Notes: generated by a model not told the origin, from the letters alone. A stretch of DNA of 64,000 nt from Sphaerochaeta sp032144095 (GCF_032144095.1 NZ_JAVSNJ010000001.1:62001-126000), one strand, 5' to 3'. Positions 25,604 through 34,609 are shown, counted from the first letter of the stretch. Translations and numbers: made by a program.

Positions 25604-26302
25604 ATGATCAGACAGATGATACGTATAGATGAACAGTTGTGTAATGGTTGTGGCCTCTGTGTGAGTGCCTGCCAGGAAGGAGCCATTGGAATGGTCAACG
25701 GGAAGGCCGTCCTGCTCAGGGAGGACTACTGTGATGGATTGGGCAATTGCCTTCCGGGTTGTCCCACCGGGGCCATTAGCTTCGAGGATAGGGAAGCACC
25801 GGATTTTGACCATGCAGCGGTTGCCCACCTGATGACCGAGCCCATGCCTCTCTTCAGTTGTCCAGGATCCCAGATGAAGGTCATGAAAAAGTCCGAAAGG
25901 CAAGAGGAACCAGTTGCAAGGAATTCAGAGCGTCCTGTCAGCCAGCTTCGCCAATGGCCGGTACAGATCAAGCTGGCAGCCCCCAATGCTGCGTTCTTCA
26001 ACAAGTGTGACCTACTCATCGCCGCAGACTGCTCTGCCTACGCTTTTGCCGATTTCCACAACACCTTCATCAAGGACAAGGTTACCCTCATAGGGTGTCC
26101 CAAGCTTGACGAGGGGGATTACGCTGAGAAGCTGGCCACCATATTTGCACACAACGACATACGGAGCATCACGGTGGTCAGGATGGAGGTCCCTTGTTGT
26201 GGTGGCCTTGATTCTGCGGTAAGGCGGGCCATCGCTGCTTCCGGGAAGATCCTGCCTCTGGCAGTGGTAACGCTCTCCTCCGATGGAGAGATCCTCCGTT
26301 AG
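25604..26302 (+). CDS. Ferredoxin-type 4Fe-4S protein with C-terminal cysteine motif domain
   Basis: A 232-residue protein. The N-terminus holds a two-cluster ferredoxin fold: CNGCGLCVSAC followed by CDGLGNCLPGCPTGAI. The remainder has LFSCPGSQ, DLLIAADCSAYA, LIGCPKLD and VPCCGGLD, a pattern found in ferredoxin proteins that sit next to Crp/Fnr regulators in anaerobes; its function is not known. The divergent regulator and the shared palindrome suggest control by redox or a small-molecule signal. ATG at 25604 has GGAG 10 nt upstream; ATG 25616 is possible. Confidence 0.85.
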   Translation: MIRQMIRIDEQLCNGCGLCVSACQEGAIGMVNGKAVLLREDYCDGLGNCLPGCPTGAISFEDREAPDFDHAAVAHLMTEPMPLFSCPGSQMKVMKKSERQEEPVARNSERPVSQLRQWPVQIKLAAPNAAFFNKCDLLIAADCSAYAFADFHNTFIKDKVTLIGCPKLDEGDYAEKLATIFAHNDIRSITVVRMEVPCCGGLDSAVRRAIAASGKILPLAVVTLSSDGEILR

Positions 26303-26345
26303 GGAGGTGTTGGCCGATAACCCAAGTCCGATATGAAGATAGGGC

Positions 26346-26392
26346 CCTCTACCAGGCGTAGAGGACCTTTGCAGTTTGCCCAGCATGGGCAA
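26346..26392. terminator. Two hairpins between convergent genes
   Basis: CCTCTAC/GTAGAGG (26346-26364, loop CAGGC) and TTGCCCA/TGGGCAA (26376-26392, loop GCA). T-runs are weak, so termination is likely but not certain. Confidence 0.45.
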
Positions 26393-26419
26393 TAACTCGA
26401 TGGTGAAATGGGATCTCTT

Positions 26420-27508
26420 CTAGAAGACCCAGGAACTCCCTACCGTTACAGAAAGCGAAGAACCAGTGGAATTCCATGGGAACAGGTCGCCTGCATTCCC
26501 TGCATCACAGGAGATGCTACCCACCAGATTGAATGCCTCGAACACATTCCAGATAGTGCTGAACGTGGCCCTTGCCGAAAGGTCCAAGGGCGAGATGATG
26601 GACCGTAGGCTGAAGGAAAGGGCCGGTGAGTAGGCCAGGGAGAGCTCCGGATAGAAGAGGAGAGCAGCATCAGCATCCTTGACAGAGTGGGTCTTCCAGT
26701 CCCCAAAGGGACGGGTGAGAGCCTCCAGCCTAAGGGTGAGGGACCTCTCATGGGGCAATCTCTGTAGGTAAAAAATACCCCCGCTGACCAACCAGGACTC
26801 TTTGCTCTCCTCTAGGAACGCTCCTTCTTCAGGTATGGCCAACGAGGAGGAGAGGTACCAGTCAAAGCCTACGTTCCCCTGGAGGCTTAGGTACGGCTTG
26901 TGTACACGAGCCTCTCCCAGTGGTTTCCTTGTAGCATAGCCAGCCTCCATCTTGAGGCCCTTTACCGTGGTATAATACCGCGCTGCGAGGAACAGGTCCG
27001 TAGGTGTTTGGGTTTCAGAGGGCATCACGACGGCTTCTGCAAACGAGAAGTATCCCAACGGGTAGTTGACCGAGGCCAGCCAGCTTGTGGTGCTTCTCAG
27101 TTCCGCCTGGGTCAACGAGACCGAGGCTGAGTTGTCTCCATACAGTACGTCACCAGCGTTGAAGAGCATGCCTTCCCCCCAGGAGAGGCGGGTCTTTCCT
27201 GCCGTCAGCCGAAAGGAGGGAAAACGGGCCTTGAAGTATGCCTTGTGCACCACATCATCAAAGCTTGTGGGCACCGAAAGGTTGTTGCCCTTGAGTACCA
27301 CCTCCCCCCGAACATTTCCCTCGTTCTTGGAAGAGAGGGTGAGGGTAAGGTTGGCTACCACCTGATCGGTCCAGCTATCCTCTTGTGCAGAGTAGGAGAG
27401 CGTTGGCAGCAGGTCCATCCCGATCACCGGATTTCCGGATGCGAAGAGCGGGGTGAGGGCCACTAGCGCTAGGGCCAACAAAACATGTCTGGAATGCTTG
27501 CCTACCAT
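26420..27508 (-). CDS. Outer-membrane beta-barrel protein of locus A
   Basis: A 362-residue secreted protein with a signal peptide (cut near LFASG) and a pattern of alternating residues expected of a barrel, ending in the aromatic C-terminus SSWVF that the Bam machinery recognises. AGKTRLSWGEGMLF and DVLYGD near residue 100-120 resemble the WG...DVL motif of the barrel at 46269-47546. It is the last gene of locus A and overlaps the LolA-like gene by 7 bp. Likely role, by inference, is the outer-membrane end of a trans-envelope system. Confidence 0.75.
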   Translation of the reverse strand: MVGKHSRHVLLALALVALTPLFASGNPVIGMDLLPTLSYSAQEDSWTDQVVANLTLTLSSKNEGNVRGEVVLKGNNLSVPTSFDDVVHKAYFKARFPSFRLTAGKTRLSWGEGMLFNAGDVLYGDNSASVSLTQAELRSTTSWLASVNYPLGYFSFAEAVVMPSETQTPTDLFLAARYYTTVKGLKMEAGYATRKPLGEARVHKPYLSLQGNVGFDWYLSSSLAIPEEGAFLEESKESWLVSGGIFYLQRLPHERSLTLRLEALTRPFGDWKTHSVKDADAALLFYPELSLAYSPALSFSLRSIISPLDLSARATFSTIWNVFEAFNLVGSISCDAGNAGDLFPWNSTGSSLSVTVGSSWVF

Positions 27509-28248
27509 GTCAGGTTCTCCAGGGTAAAGATGCTCTTGTCCAGCTTGGGGTTTGCCTCAAAGGAGTCTATCGTCATGAGGGTGGAGGAGTCCTTCTTCAT
27601 CTTGTCCTCAATCCTGCTCTGTTTGGGCAGTACCCTGGTATCGGTTTCAAAGGTTTGGAGCACCTCCATGGTCTTGAGCAGCCTTCCCTGCTGGGTGGAG
27701 TACTCGGCCTTCCAGACAAGGAAGGACTCCTTGTCGACCCAGATTTTCTGGATCGGGTAGGCTACCGAACGGGTCTTTGCCGTGAGGGTAAGCACATAAC
27801 AGGAGCGCTGGTTGAATGGTTCTTCCTGTTCAAGCTTGGCCGTGTAGCTGTCCAGGGTATTTTTCTCCTCGGTCATGTCCTCATAGGAGATGTCCGAGCC
27901 CAGCATGGATTGGCGCAGGGCCGAGCCCTGCATCCTGATGAGCTGTTCTGCATCAGGGTAGAAGAGGTAGAGGCTCCCTGCGGTACGGAGGATCTTCTGC
28001 CCTCGTTCAGCAGTGCTGGTGAACTCTATGAGTGAATCAACCTTGCCCTGGCTCCAAGACTTGAAGAGGCTGGTCTTTGTCCCGAAACGGTCTGTTGTCT
28101 GGATTGATCCCGTAGAGAAGGTGGTGTCGAATGTTGCCATGTTGTCCATCTTCTCGATGATTTCATCTGAGCTGAGTGCAAAGAGTGCAGAAGGGATGGC
28201 AAACAGCAGCAGAGTCATAAGCACCATGGCCGGTAGTTTCCTATACAT
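27502..28248 (-). CDS. LolA-like periplasmic carrier (outer membrane lipoprotein-sorting family), locus A
   Basis: A 248-residue protein with a signal peptide (to about residue 25, LFALSS). LYLFYPDAEQLIRM and MLGSDISYEDM are the family motifs of the lipoprotein-sorting/DUF4292-type proteins, which have the LolA hydrophobic half-barrel. It probably carries a lipid or lipoprotein from the ABC permeases to the outer membrane. ATG at 28248 is chosen because the signal peptide begins there; its first 8 bases overlap the permease gene. The longer frame upstream lies inside that gene. Confidence 0.85.
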   Translation of the reverse strand: MYRKLPAMVLMTLLLFAIPSALFALSSDEIIEKMDNMATFDTTFSTGSIQTTDRFGTKTSLFKSWSQGKVDSLIEFTSTAERGQKILRTAGSLYLFYPDAEQLIRMQGSALRQSMLGSDISYEDMTEEKNTLDSYTAKLEQEEPFNQRSCYVLTLTAKTRSVAYPIQKIWVDKESFLVWKAEYSTQQGRLLKTMEVLQTFETDTRVLPKQSRIEDKMKKDSSTLMTIDSFEANPKLDKSIFTLENLTW

Positions 28249-29479
28249 AGCGTAGAGCCTCCACAGGTTGGATTTTTGAAGCATGGCGAGAGGGTATGAA
28301 GGTGGAAAGGGTTGAGATGACTGTTGCATAGGCCCAGATGATGAGGGCCTTTGTCACGCTTGTCTTTGGATAGAGGATGGAGGAAATCTCCATGTCAATG
28401 CCGCTGAGCGCCTCGGTAAAGTCCAGCCCTACCTTGCCCATGTAGTAGGTTCCCAGGTAGCCAATGAGCACTCCAATGCACGAGCCGATGATGCTGATGA
28501 AGAGGCCTTCAAGCAGGAAGAGCCTGGTAAGCTCCGATCCCTGCATCCCAAGGGCAGAGAGGGTGCCTATCTCCCGCATCCTCTCAAAGATGACCATCAT
28601 GGTGGTGTTGATGATGACCGTACTGCCAAGGATAAAGAAGAACATCGCGATGAAGTAGTATGCGATCTTGGCTATTTGCAGCATGCCATACATCTGGTTC
28701 AGCTCTTTCCAGGACCGGGTATCGGTCACAACGCCTGTCTTCTCCTCGATTTCGCTTCCGATCTGCCTGGCTACCAGTTTTTCGTCAGAACCCTTGGTGA
28801 GCTGCACCAGTATCTCCTGGGTAAGGCCATCCATCCTGAGGAAGTACTGGACCCGGTCGATCGGGGCCCAGATGGTGTTGGCGTTGAGGCTGGCCACGGG
28901 GAAGCCCGCGATCCCGACTATCTGGAACGTGATGGCATTGCTCCCCCTGGTTGCGGTGTTGCTCAGCAGGGTCACCTTGTCTCCAAGGCCAAGGTGCATG
29001 TCCTTTGCTAGGGCAAAGCCCATCAGGATTTCGTTTTTCCCCATTTCGGGGAGCCTGCCCTCCTGTACAAGGGAAGGGAAGTCAATGAAGGCCTCCTCAT
29101 TTGCAAAATCGACACCGACACCCATGACCACATGGGTGTCATCGCCTATGTACATGCTGGAGGGGAAGTTGATCCTCGCTGCGGCAGCCCGGACATGGGC
29201 ATTCTCCTTGAGGATGGGCTCGATGGCCTGCCAGTCGACACCAAGGTGGATGGGGTTGTACCGTTCATATTTCTCGAAGTCACTGTTTCTGATCAGGACC
29301 TCTCCCGTGTAGTAGGACTTGAGGTTGTTGGCCATGTCCGCTTCCATCCCGTCGAGTAGGCCGAAGAGCATGACAATGCTCATCGCTGAGACTGCTATGG
29401 CAACAGCAGAGAGGATCGAACGCCTCAGATTCCTGAATATGTTCCTGAACGCTAGCTTTGGAAGGCTTTTCATCATCAT
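28241..29479 (-). CDS. FtsX-type ABC transporter permease (LolC/E- or MacB-like), second of pair
   Basis: This 412-residue membrane protein starts with LAFRNIFRNLRRSILSAVAIAVS (one helix), has a large periplasmic domain (about 45-280) and three C-terminal helices with FERMREIGTLSALGM, the cytoplasmic coupling motif of FtsX/MacB proteins. Such permeases extract lipoproteins or move substrates in the periplasm by mechanotransmission. AGGAG is 7 nt before ATG. It pairs with the permease at 29489-30748 and with the ATPase at 30745-31428. Confidence 0.9.
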   Translation of the reverse strand: MMMKSLPKLAFRNIFRNLRRSILSAVAIAVSAMSIVMLFGLLDGMEADMANNLKSYYTGEVLIRNSDFEKYERYNPIHLGVDWQAIEPILKENAHVRAAAARINFPSSMYIGDDTHVVMGVGVDFANEEAFIDFPSLVQEGRLPEMGKNEILMGFALAKDMHLGLGDKVTLLSNTATRGSNAITFQIVGIAGFPVASLNANTIWAPIDRVQYFLRMDGLTQEILVQLTKGSDEKLVARQIGSEIEEKTGVVTDTRSWKELNQMYGMLQIAKIAYYFIAMFFFILGSTVIINTTMMVIFERMREIGTLSALGMQGSELTRLFLLEGLFISIIGSCIGVLIGYLGTYYMGKVGLDFTEALSGIDMEISSILYPKTSVTKALIIWAYATVISTLSTFIPSRHASKIQPVEALRYV

Positions 29480-29488
29480 TGCATGCTC

Positions 29489-30748
29489 CTATTGGTGCCT
29501 GAGGCAGGAGGGGATGTCCATCTTCAGTGCCCGTCTGATGGGAACGATCGATACAAGCATGGAGAGGGCAATGCCTGAGATGAAGGTTATGACAAACGAC
29601 CTGATGCTCCATGTCCCACGCATGATGCTCTGGATCCTGTAGCCCATGTCGATGTCGCGCAGCAGAAATCCCATATTGATGCCCACATTGGCTATGAAGA
29701 TGTTGAGCAGGGCCCCCAGGATGATTCCCATAAGTGAACCCACCAACCCGATGCCTCCCGCCTCAAAGATGAATGAGAGCCGGATATCGTTGTCTTTCAT
29801 GCCCAGGGCCCTCATCATGCCCAGCTCCCGTGTCCGTTCGTACATGGCCATGAGCATCGTGTTGGAGATGCCCACCGCTGCAATGATGAATACGAGGAAG
29901 AGGATGATGCCCGATCCTCCACGCTTGGCTTCTGCAATGGCAAGGAAGTCCTTTGCCAGGACCCTCCAACTTTGTGCTTCCAGGTCGCCAAGGCCAGCAG
30001 AGGCAAGGCTTGCCTGGATCTTGGTGACCTCTGTCTCTACATTGGCCCGGCTTGGCAAGCGAATGTCGATCTCTGTCACCGAACCTTCCATTCCCAGGAA
30101 GGCGTCTGCATTCTCCTTGTCCACCATGATGAGCGTCCGGTTTACATTGGGGTTGGGACAATTGAGGATACCCACGATCTGGAGGTCAACCGCCTCGAAG
30201 AAGCCGCCGTTCCCCCGGGTTACCAGGGTAACCCAGTAGCCGACCTTCGCCCCGATGTCCTCGGCAAGCCAGGAACCCATCAGCATGCCGTCCTTCTCCC
30301 CCTTGGTGAGCAGTCTCCCTTCGGCCAGGGTCTCCTCGAAGTGAAAGACCTGGTTGTCCGTTTCTGGATCGATGGCCGTAACCAGGGCTGGGAGGTTTCC
30401 CTCCTCCCCGAAGTCATCACTGGAGAGGATCATGTCGGCTTTGAACATGGTACGCCCTGTTGCTGTGTAGCCACCCTTCTTGAGGGCCTCCATGGCCTTC
30501 TCGGGGTTTGATATTCCTGTTTCCAGAGGGAAGAGCAATCGGTCAGGCCAATACTCTTTCTGGTGTATCCTCACCGAAGATGTCTCATACCAGATGAGGT
30601 TCCGCTCCGATTCCTGCTCAATGCCCATCAGCAAGGAGTCGACAACGAGGTACATCATCAACCCAAGGGCAATGGCGGTCGCCGTGATGGCTGTGCGTCT
30701 CTTGTACCGGGTGAGGTTCTTCATCGCGAGGGTAAAGATGAATTTCAT
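29489..30748 (-). CDS. FtsX-type ABC transporter permease (LolC/E- or MacB-like), first of pair
   Basis: A 419-residue paralogue of the next gene in the operon with the same plan: N-terminal helix in LTRYKRRTAITATAIALGL, periplasmic domain, and three C-terminal helices with YERTRELGMMRALGMKDNDIR. A heterodimer LolCE-like inner-membrane complex is likely. Its ATG overlaps the stop of the ATPase gene by 4 bp. Confidence 0.9.
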   Translation of the reverse strand: MKFIFTLAMKNLTRYKRRTAITATAIALGLMMYLVVDSLLMGIEQESERNLIWYETSSVRIHQKEYWPDRLLFPLETGISNPEKAMEALKKGGYTATGRTMFKADMILSSDDFGEEGNLPALVTAIDPETDNQVFHFEETLAEGRLLTKGEKDGMLMGSWLAEDIGAKVGYWVTLVTRGNGGFFEAVDLQIVGILNCPNPNVNRTLIMVDKENADAFLGMEGSVTEIDIRLPSRANVETEVTKIQASLASAGLGDLEAQSWRVLAKDFLAIAEAKRGGSGIILFLVFIIAAVGISNTMLMAMYERTRELGMMRALGMKDNDIRLSFIFEAGGIGLVGSLMGIILGALLNIFIANVGINMGFLLRDIDMGYRIQSIMRGTWSIRSFVITFISGIALSMLVSIVPIRRALKMDIPSCLRHQ

Positions 30749-31428
30749 CCATGTCTCCTCTCATCGCTGATGATGGTCCCGTCGTGGAGCTGTACCAGGC
30801 GGTTGGCGTAGTCCATGACCATCTGGTCGTGGGTCGAGAAGATGAAGGTTGTCTTGTACTTCTCGTTCATCCGTTTCATGAGCTTGAGGATCTCTTCCCC
30901 TGTCTTGGAATCGAGGTTTGCCGTCGGTTCATCAGCCAGCACGATCTGGGGATTCTTGATAAGGGCCCTGGCTATGGCAACGCGCTGTTGCTGGCCTCCA
31001 CTGAGCTTGCCAGGACGGCGGTCCTCCATCCCTTCCAGACCGACCTCCTTCAGCAGGGCCATGGTTCGCTGTCGCGTCTCATGTTCGCCTACATTGAGGA
31101 TTGAGAGGACGAAGGCCACGTTCTCGTAGGCAGAGAGAACTGGGATGAGGTTGTAGGTCTGGAAGATGAAGCCCAGGTTGTTTCTGCGGAATTCGGTCAT
31201 GCCCTTCTTTCCCATCTTGGTGACCTCTTGGCCATTGATGGTTATCTCACCCCCGTCGAGGGCATCTATGCATCCGATGAGGTTCAATAGCGTTGTTTTC
31301 CCTGAGCCGGATGGTCCCGCTATGGAGAGGAAAGCTCCATCGTCAATGTCGAGGGAAACCTTCTTCAGTGCCTTGACGACCGTCTCCCCTGTCTTGTAGT
31401 TGCGGCTTACGTTCTCAATCTTGATCAT
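30745..31428 (-). CDS. LolD/MacB-type ABC ATP-binding protein
   Basis: A 227-residue ATPase with Walker A GPSGSGKTTLL, Q-loop FQTYNLIPVLSAYENV, signature LSGGQQQRVAIARAL, Walker B IVLADEPTANLDS and the H-loop STHDQMV. NLDSKTG and PVLSAYENV fit the LolD/MacB/FtsE class, matching the adjacent FtsX-type permeases. Powers the complex with those two proteins. The SPFH gene ends 3 bp upstream. Confidence 0.95.
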   Translation of the reverse strand: MIKIENVSRNYKTGETVVKALKKVSLDIDDGAFLSIAGPSGSGKTTLLNLIGCIDALDGGEITINGQEVTKMGKKGMTEFRRNNLGFIFQTYNLIPVLSAYENVAFVLSILNVGEHETRQRTMALLKEVGLEGMEDRRPGKLSGGQQQRVAIARALIKNPQIVLADEPTANLDSKTGEEILKLMKRMNEKYKTTFIFSTHDQMVMDYANRLVQLHDGTIISDERRHG

Positions 31429-31431
31429 AGG

Positions 31432-32517
31432 TCACTCCTCTAGGGTTCGCTCTTTCGCTTCCTGGGCTCTCTGGATGGCTGCGCTTCCAAGCACCGCTCC
31501 CAAATCCATGTGGTCGAGGATGGAGGCGGGCAAGAGCATCATGGAGTTGTTCTGCCTGATACCCTCGTAGATCATGTTCATCGAACGCAGCTGCAGGGCC
31601 ACAGTATCGTTTGAGTACTGTTTCGATGCCTCGGTGAACTTCTTTGCTATCTCGACCTCAGCGGCTCCCAGGATGATCCTTGCCTCTTTCTCCCGCTCAG
31701 CCTGGGCCTGCTTGCTCAGCGAGTCCTCAAGCTCCTTGGGGATGATGATGTCGGTTATCTCTACCGAGAGGATAGAGACCCCCCATGGGTTGGTCTTGGC
31801 ATCGAGGCTCTGCTGAATCTCCTTTCCCAACTCTTCCCGTTCTGAGAGGAGCGATGAGAGCCTATACTTTCCGATGGAGTCCCTCAGGGCTGTCTGGGCA
31901 GAGAGGATCACAGCCTCCGTGTAGTTCTCAACCTCCAGGATGGCCTTCTTCGCATCCCAGATCATCCAGAATGCCAGGGCATCGACATGTACCGGAACGG
32001 TATCCTTGGTGAGGGTCTTCTCGGCACTGAAGTCGGTTGCCCTGATGCGCATGTCTACGAACTCGGCAATCCTGTCCACCAAGGGAATGAGGAAGAAGAG
32101 ACCCGATCCATGGACCTTCCTGAACTTGCCCAGGCGCAGGACAACGACCTTGTCCCAGTGTTGTACAAGCTGGACCCCGCAAGAGAGGAGGATGCCCACC
32201 GTGGCAAAGCCGGCAAGGGGGTAGAGGTATATGCTCAGCTTCCCCATAACCGATAGCCACATGAAAAAGAGCAAGGCAATGACGATGAGCCACATCGGCA
32301 GCAGGGCTATGATGATGGCCATCACCAAGACAAAAGAGATGAGCATCGCGATACCTTCCAAGGGGAAGGATGGGTAGATGAGCAACTCTACCCATGCTCC
32401 AGCTACCATGAAGAGGGCAAGCGAGAAGAAGGAGAGCGAGCCGAAGCTGAAATCCTTCTTGAGGGTGAATGTCTTGGCATTCTTGATCCTGTCAAACTTT
32501 TTCTGATAGAGATTCAT
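31432..32517 (-). CDS. SPFH/band-7 (slipin-like) membrane protein
   Basis: A 361-residue protein with three or four membrane segments in the first 115 residues, then a band-7 domain (VVVLRLGKFRKVHGSGLFFLIPLVDRI, VPVHVDALAFWMIWDA, TALRDSIGKYRLSSLLSER, VEITDIIIPKELEDSLSKQA) and a helical end. Slipins form membrane scaffolds, often with NfeD proteases; no NfeD is present here. Cotranscription with a LolCDE-like transporter is unusual and may mean it organises that complex. Its ATG overlaps the GntR gene by 4 bp. Confidence 0.88.
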   Translation of the reverse strand: MNLYQKKFDRIKNAKTFTLKKDFSFGSLSFFSLALFMVAGAWVELLIYPSFPLEGIAMLISFVLVMAIIIALLPMWLIVIALLFFMWLSVMGKLSIYLYPLAGFATVGILLSCGVQLVQHWDKVVVLRLGKFRKVHGSGLFFLIPLVDRIAEFVDMRIRATDFSAEKTLTKDTVPVHVDALAFWMIWDAKKAILEVENYTEAVILSAQTALRDSIGKYRLSSLLSEREELGKEIQQSLDAKTNPWGVSILSVEITDIIIPKELEDSLSKQAQAEREKEARIILGAAEVEIAKKFTEASKQYSNDTVALQLRSMNMIYEGIRQNNSMMLLPASILDHMDLGAVLGSAAIQRAQEAKERTLEE

Positions 32518-32939
32518 ACTGTTTCCTTCTTTAGCTTCAGGTCCGGGCCCAGGTCATGGATGTTTGCTACTATCTCTTCCAAGGAGAACCCGAAGGAAGC
32601 TGCCTTGGAAAGGTAGGATTTGGTGATCTGGGAGAGTACCTGCTCGCGCTCGATCGCATTGAGATTTATTTTCTTGTCACTGATGAAGGTGCCTGAACCC
32701 TGCTGGGTCACGACAATGTTGCGTATCTCCATCTCGGCATATGCCCGGGCTACTGTGTTGGGGTTGATGCTCAGATCGACTGCAAGGCTCCTGACTGTGG
32801 GAAGCTGGGAACCTTTCTCCAGCCTGCCATCGGAGATGGCCATCTCCACCTGGAAGATGATCTGCTTGTAATAGGGGACCCCACTCTTTACATCCAGACT
32901 GAACTCCAGTTTTTGCTCGGCTGCTTTGTACACCTGCAC
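32514..32939 (-). CDS. GntR/YtrA-type transcriptional regulator
   Basis: A 141-residue protein with a winged helix (SGVPYYKQIIFQVEMAISDGRL, LPTVRSLAVDLSINPNTVARAYAEME, GSGTFIS) and a short C-terminal tail, the size and layout of YtrA-subfamily GntR regulators, which commonly repress ABC transporter operons. It leads the seven-gene locus A and a matching inverted repeat overlaps its promoter. Autoregulation is likely; the signal is unknown. Confidence 0.9.
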   Translation of the reverse strand: MQVYKAAEQKLEFSLDVKSGVPYYKQIIFQVEMAISDGRLEKGSQLPTVRSLAVDLSINPNTVARAYAEMEIRNIVVTQQGSGTFISDKKINLNAIEREQVLSQITKSYLSKAASFGFSLEEIVANIHDLGPDLKLKKETV

Positions 32940-32957
32940 TCCCTCATCTTCTACTTT

Positions 32958-32991
32958 TGTACTATGTACTGGTGTATTAGTACATTGTCAA
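32958..32991 (-). promoter_or_regulatory. Locus A promoter with overlapping GntR operator
   Basis: On the minus strand TTGACA (32991-32986), 17 bp, TACATA (32968-32963). The perfect inverted repeat TGTACTA-N13-TAGTACA (32958-32984) covers the -10 and spacer, as expected for repression by the first gene product. Confidence 0.65.
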
Positions 32992-33042
32992 GAAATCATT
33001 GTATCCACCAAGGGAGGCGGTTTGAAAAAGATAAGATTTTCC

Positions 33043-33083
33043 TTGACAGACTGTTATAACAGTTATAATACTGTATCGTACAG
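33043..33083 (+). promoter_or_regulatory. Promoter and palindromes before the tctCBA operon
   Basis: TTGACA (33043-33048) with TAATAC at 17 bp (33066-33071), or TATAAT (33064-33069) at 15 bp. The 14-bp perfect palindrome ACTGTTATAACAGT (33050-33063) fills the spacer, and CTGTA-TCG-TACAG (33071-33083) follows over the start site. Both are good places for a repressor such as the FCD-GntR protein at 37194. Confidence 0.6.
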
Positions 33084-33116
33084 ATAACAACATCTTACAT
33101 GGAGTTCGGAGGATTT

Positions 33117-34103
33117 ATGAAAAGGAAGATTTTAACGTTCGTATCAGTGCTTATTGCACTCTCGTCAATGGCCTTTGCGCAAGGCTCATCTGAAGCAACC
33201 TACCCAGCTAAGGACATCGAGGTCATCGTCAATGCTGAATCTGGTGGTGGAACCGATGCCATCAACAGAAAAATCATTTCCATCATTGAGAAGCAGCACA
33301 AGGGCCAGACCTTGTATGTAACCAACAATGGTGCAACAGAAGCCAATGGTCCTTACCAGGTCATGATTGCAAAGCCTGATGGGTATCGCATCGGAAGCAT
33401 GACCTACGGCAGTGTCGTCGGTTCTGTCTACTTCAACCTGATCCCACAGTATGACCTGAACAAGTTGAACATCTTCGCGATGTTGACCCAGGAGTCTGAT
33501 GCCGTGATGGTCCGCAACGATTCCCCCATTAAAACCTGGCAGAATCTCATTGATGCAGCAAAAGCCAACCCCGGCAAGGTGAGGATCGGTGGTGCAAACG
33601 CTGGGTCCAGGACCTCCCTCGTAATCTCTCAGATTGAATCTATCTATGGAATTGACGTCAATGAAGTCCAGTACATCGGTTCTTCAACCCAGAAGGAAGC
33701 ACTGCTCAATGGCGAAGTTGATGCCATCATCACCAGCCTCGGCGACCTCAACTCATTGCTCGCAAGTGGACAGGTACGTGGCATCGTTGAATTCTCAATG
33801 GTCCAGAACAAGGCCTATCCAACGGTTCCTACCATTGCTTCCCTCGGCCATCCTGAGATCCAGTGCGCATCCTTCATCCTGATGTGTGCACCCAAGGATA
33901 CTCCCCAGAACGTAATCGATACCCTGACCGCTTACTACAAGGAAGCTGCCGAGACCAAGGAATTCCAGGATTGGGTTGTCTCCATCGGTGTCTCCCCTGT
34001 TTGGAAGAGTGGTGCAGCGGTTCAGGAATATGTGAACACTGTACAGATCACTGCATTCAAGCTATTGGATGACATGGTCGCCAAAGGGCTCCTCAAGCGC
34101 TGA
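33117..34103 (+). CDS. tctC: Tripartite tricarboxylate transporter substrate-binding protein TctC
   Basis: A 328-residue extracytoplasmic binding protein with a signal peptide (cut near AFAQG; no lipobox). The Bug/TctC fold shows in DIEVIVNAESGGGTDAINR, KPDGYRIGSMTYGSV, ANPGKVRIGG, NGEVDAIITSLGDL and GVSPVW. TctC proteins catch carboxylates for the TctAB membrane complex. GGAGG precedes ATG 33117. TctB and TctA follow in order. Confidence 0.94.
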   Translation: MKRKILTFVSVLIALSSMAFAQGSSEATYPAKDIEVIVNAESGGGTDAINRKIISIIEKQHKGQTLYVTNNGATEANGPYQVMIAKPDGYRIGSMTYGSVVGSVYFNLIPQYDLNKLNIFAMLTQESDAVMVRNDSPIKTWQNLIDAAKANPGKVRIGGANAGSRTSLVISQIESIYGIDVNEVQYIGSSTQKEALLNGEVDAIITSLGDLNSLLASGQVRGIVEFSMVQNKAYPTVPTIASLGHPEIQCASFILMCAPKDTPQNVIDTLTAYYKEAAETKEFQDWVVSIGVSPVWKSGAAVQEYVNTVQITAFKLLDDMVAKGLLKR

Positions 34104-34139
34104 GTAGCTAGTTAAGAAATTTTGATAAGGATTTGAAAG

Positions 34140-34598
34140 ATGGATATACAAAGGTTTTTACATAAAAAGGTGATGATCCCATTTGTGTGCATGATTTTCT
34201 TGCTTGGGTACCTTGGTGTTGGGTTGTCAATGGGCCCCTTGTTTCTCGAAAGTGGATTGAGCAATGAAAACTTCATACCCGTGATCATCGCTGTCATTGG
34301 AATTGCTCTTTGTATATCCATAATGATTGATGGACTGAAGGAACCTGTCGAAGCAGGGGCGAGCTCGAGCAAAGTAATTGGCTTGAAACAGGTTATTCTG
34401 TTCGCCGATTTCTTCCTCTTCATCGGGCTGTACAAATTGATTGGGTTCATTGGGGCAGCGTTCGTGTTCACGTTCTTGTTCATGCTGTTCTTCGATGACA
34501 AGATTACTGCAGTGGTGAAGAAACTCATCATCTCAGCAATCATCACTGGTTTTGTCTATATCCTGTACGCCTTAATCTTCGGCGTCAGGTTCAACTAG
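34140..34598 (+). CDS. tctB: Tripartite tricarboxylate transporter small membrane subunit TctB
   Basis: A 152-residue protein with four predicted helices (about 12-32, 46-62, 82-118 as two, 122-150) and the general TctB pattern: poorly conserved sequence, hydrophobic ends, charged loop in DGLKEPVEAGASSS. Its call depends on position between tctC and tctA. Acts with TctA as the secondary transporter. Confidence 0.87.
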   Translation: MDIQRFLHKKVMIPFVCMIFLLGYLGVGLSMGPLFLESGLSNENFIPVIIAVIGIALCISIMIDGLKEPVEAGASSSKVIGLKQVILFADFFLFIGLYKLIGFIGAAFVFTFLFMLFFDDKITAVVKKLIISAIITGFVYILYALIFGVRFN

Positions 34599-34609
34599 GA
34601 GCGTTCGGT

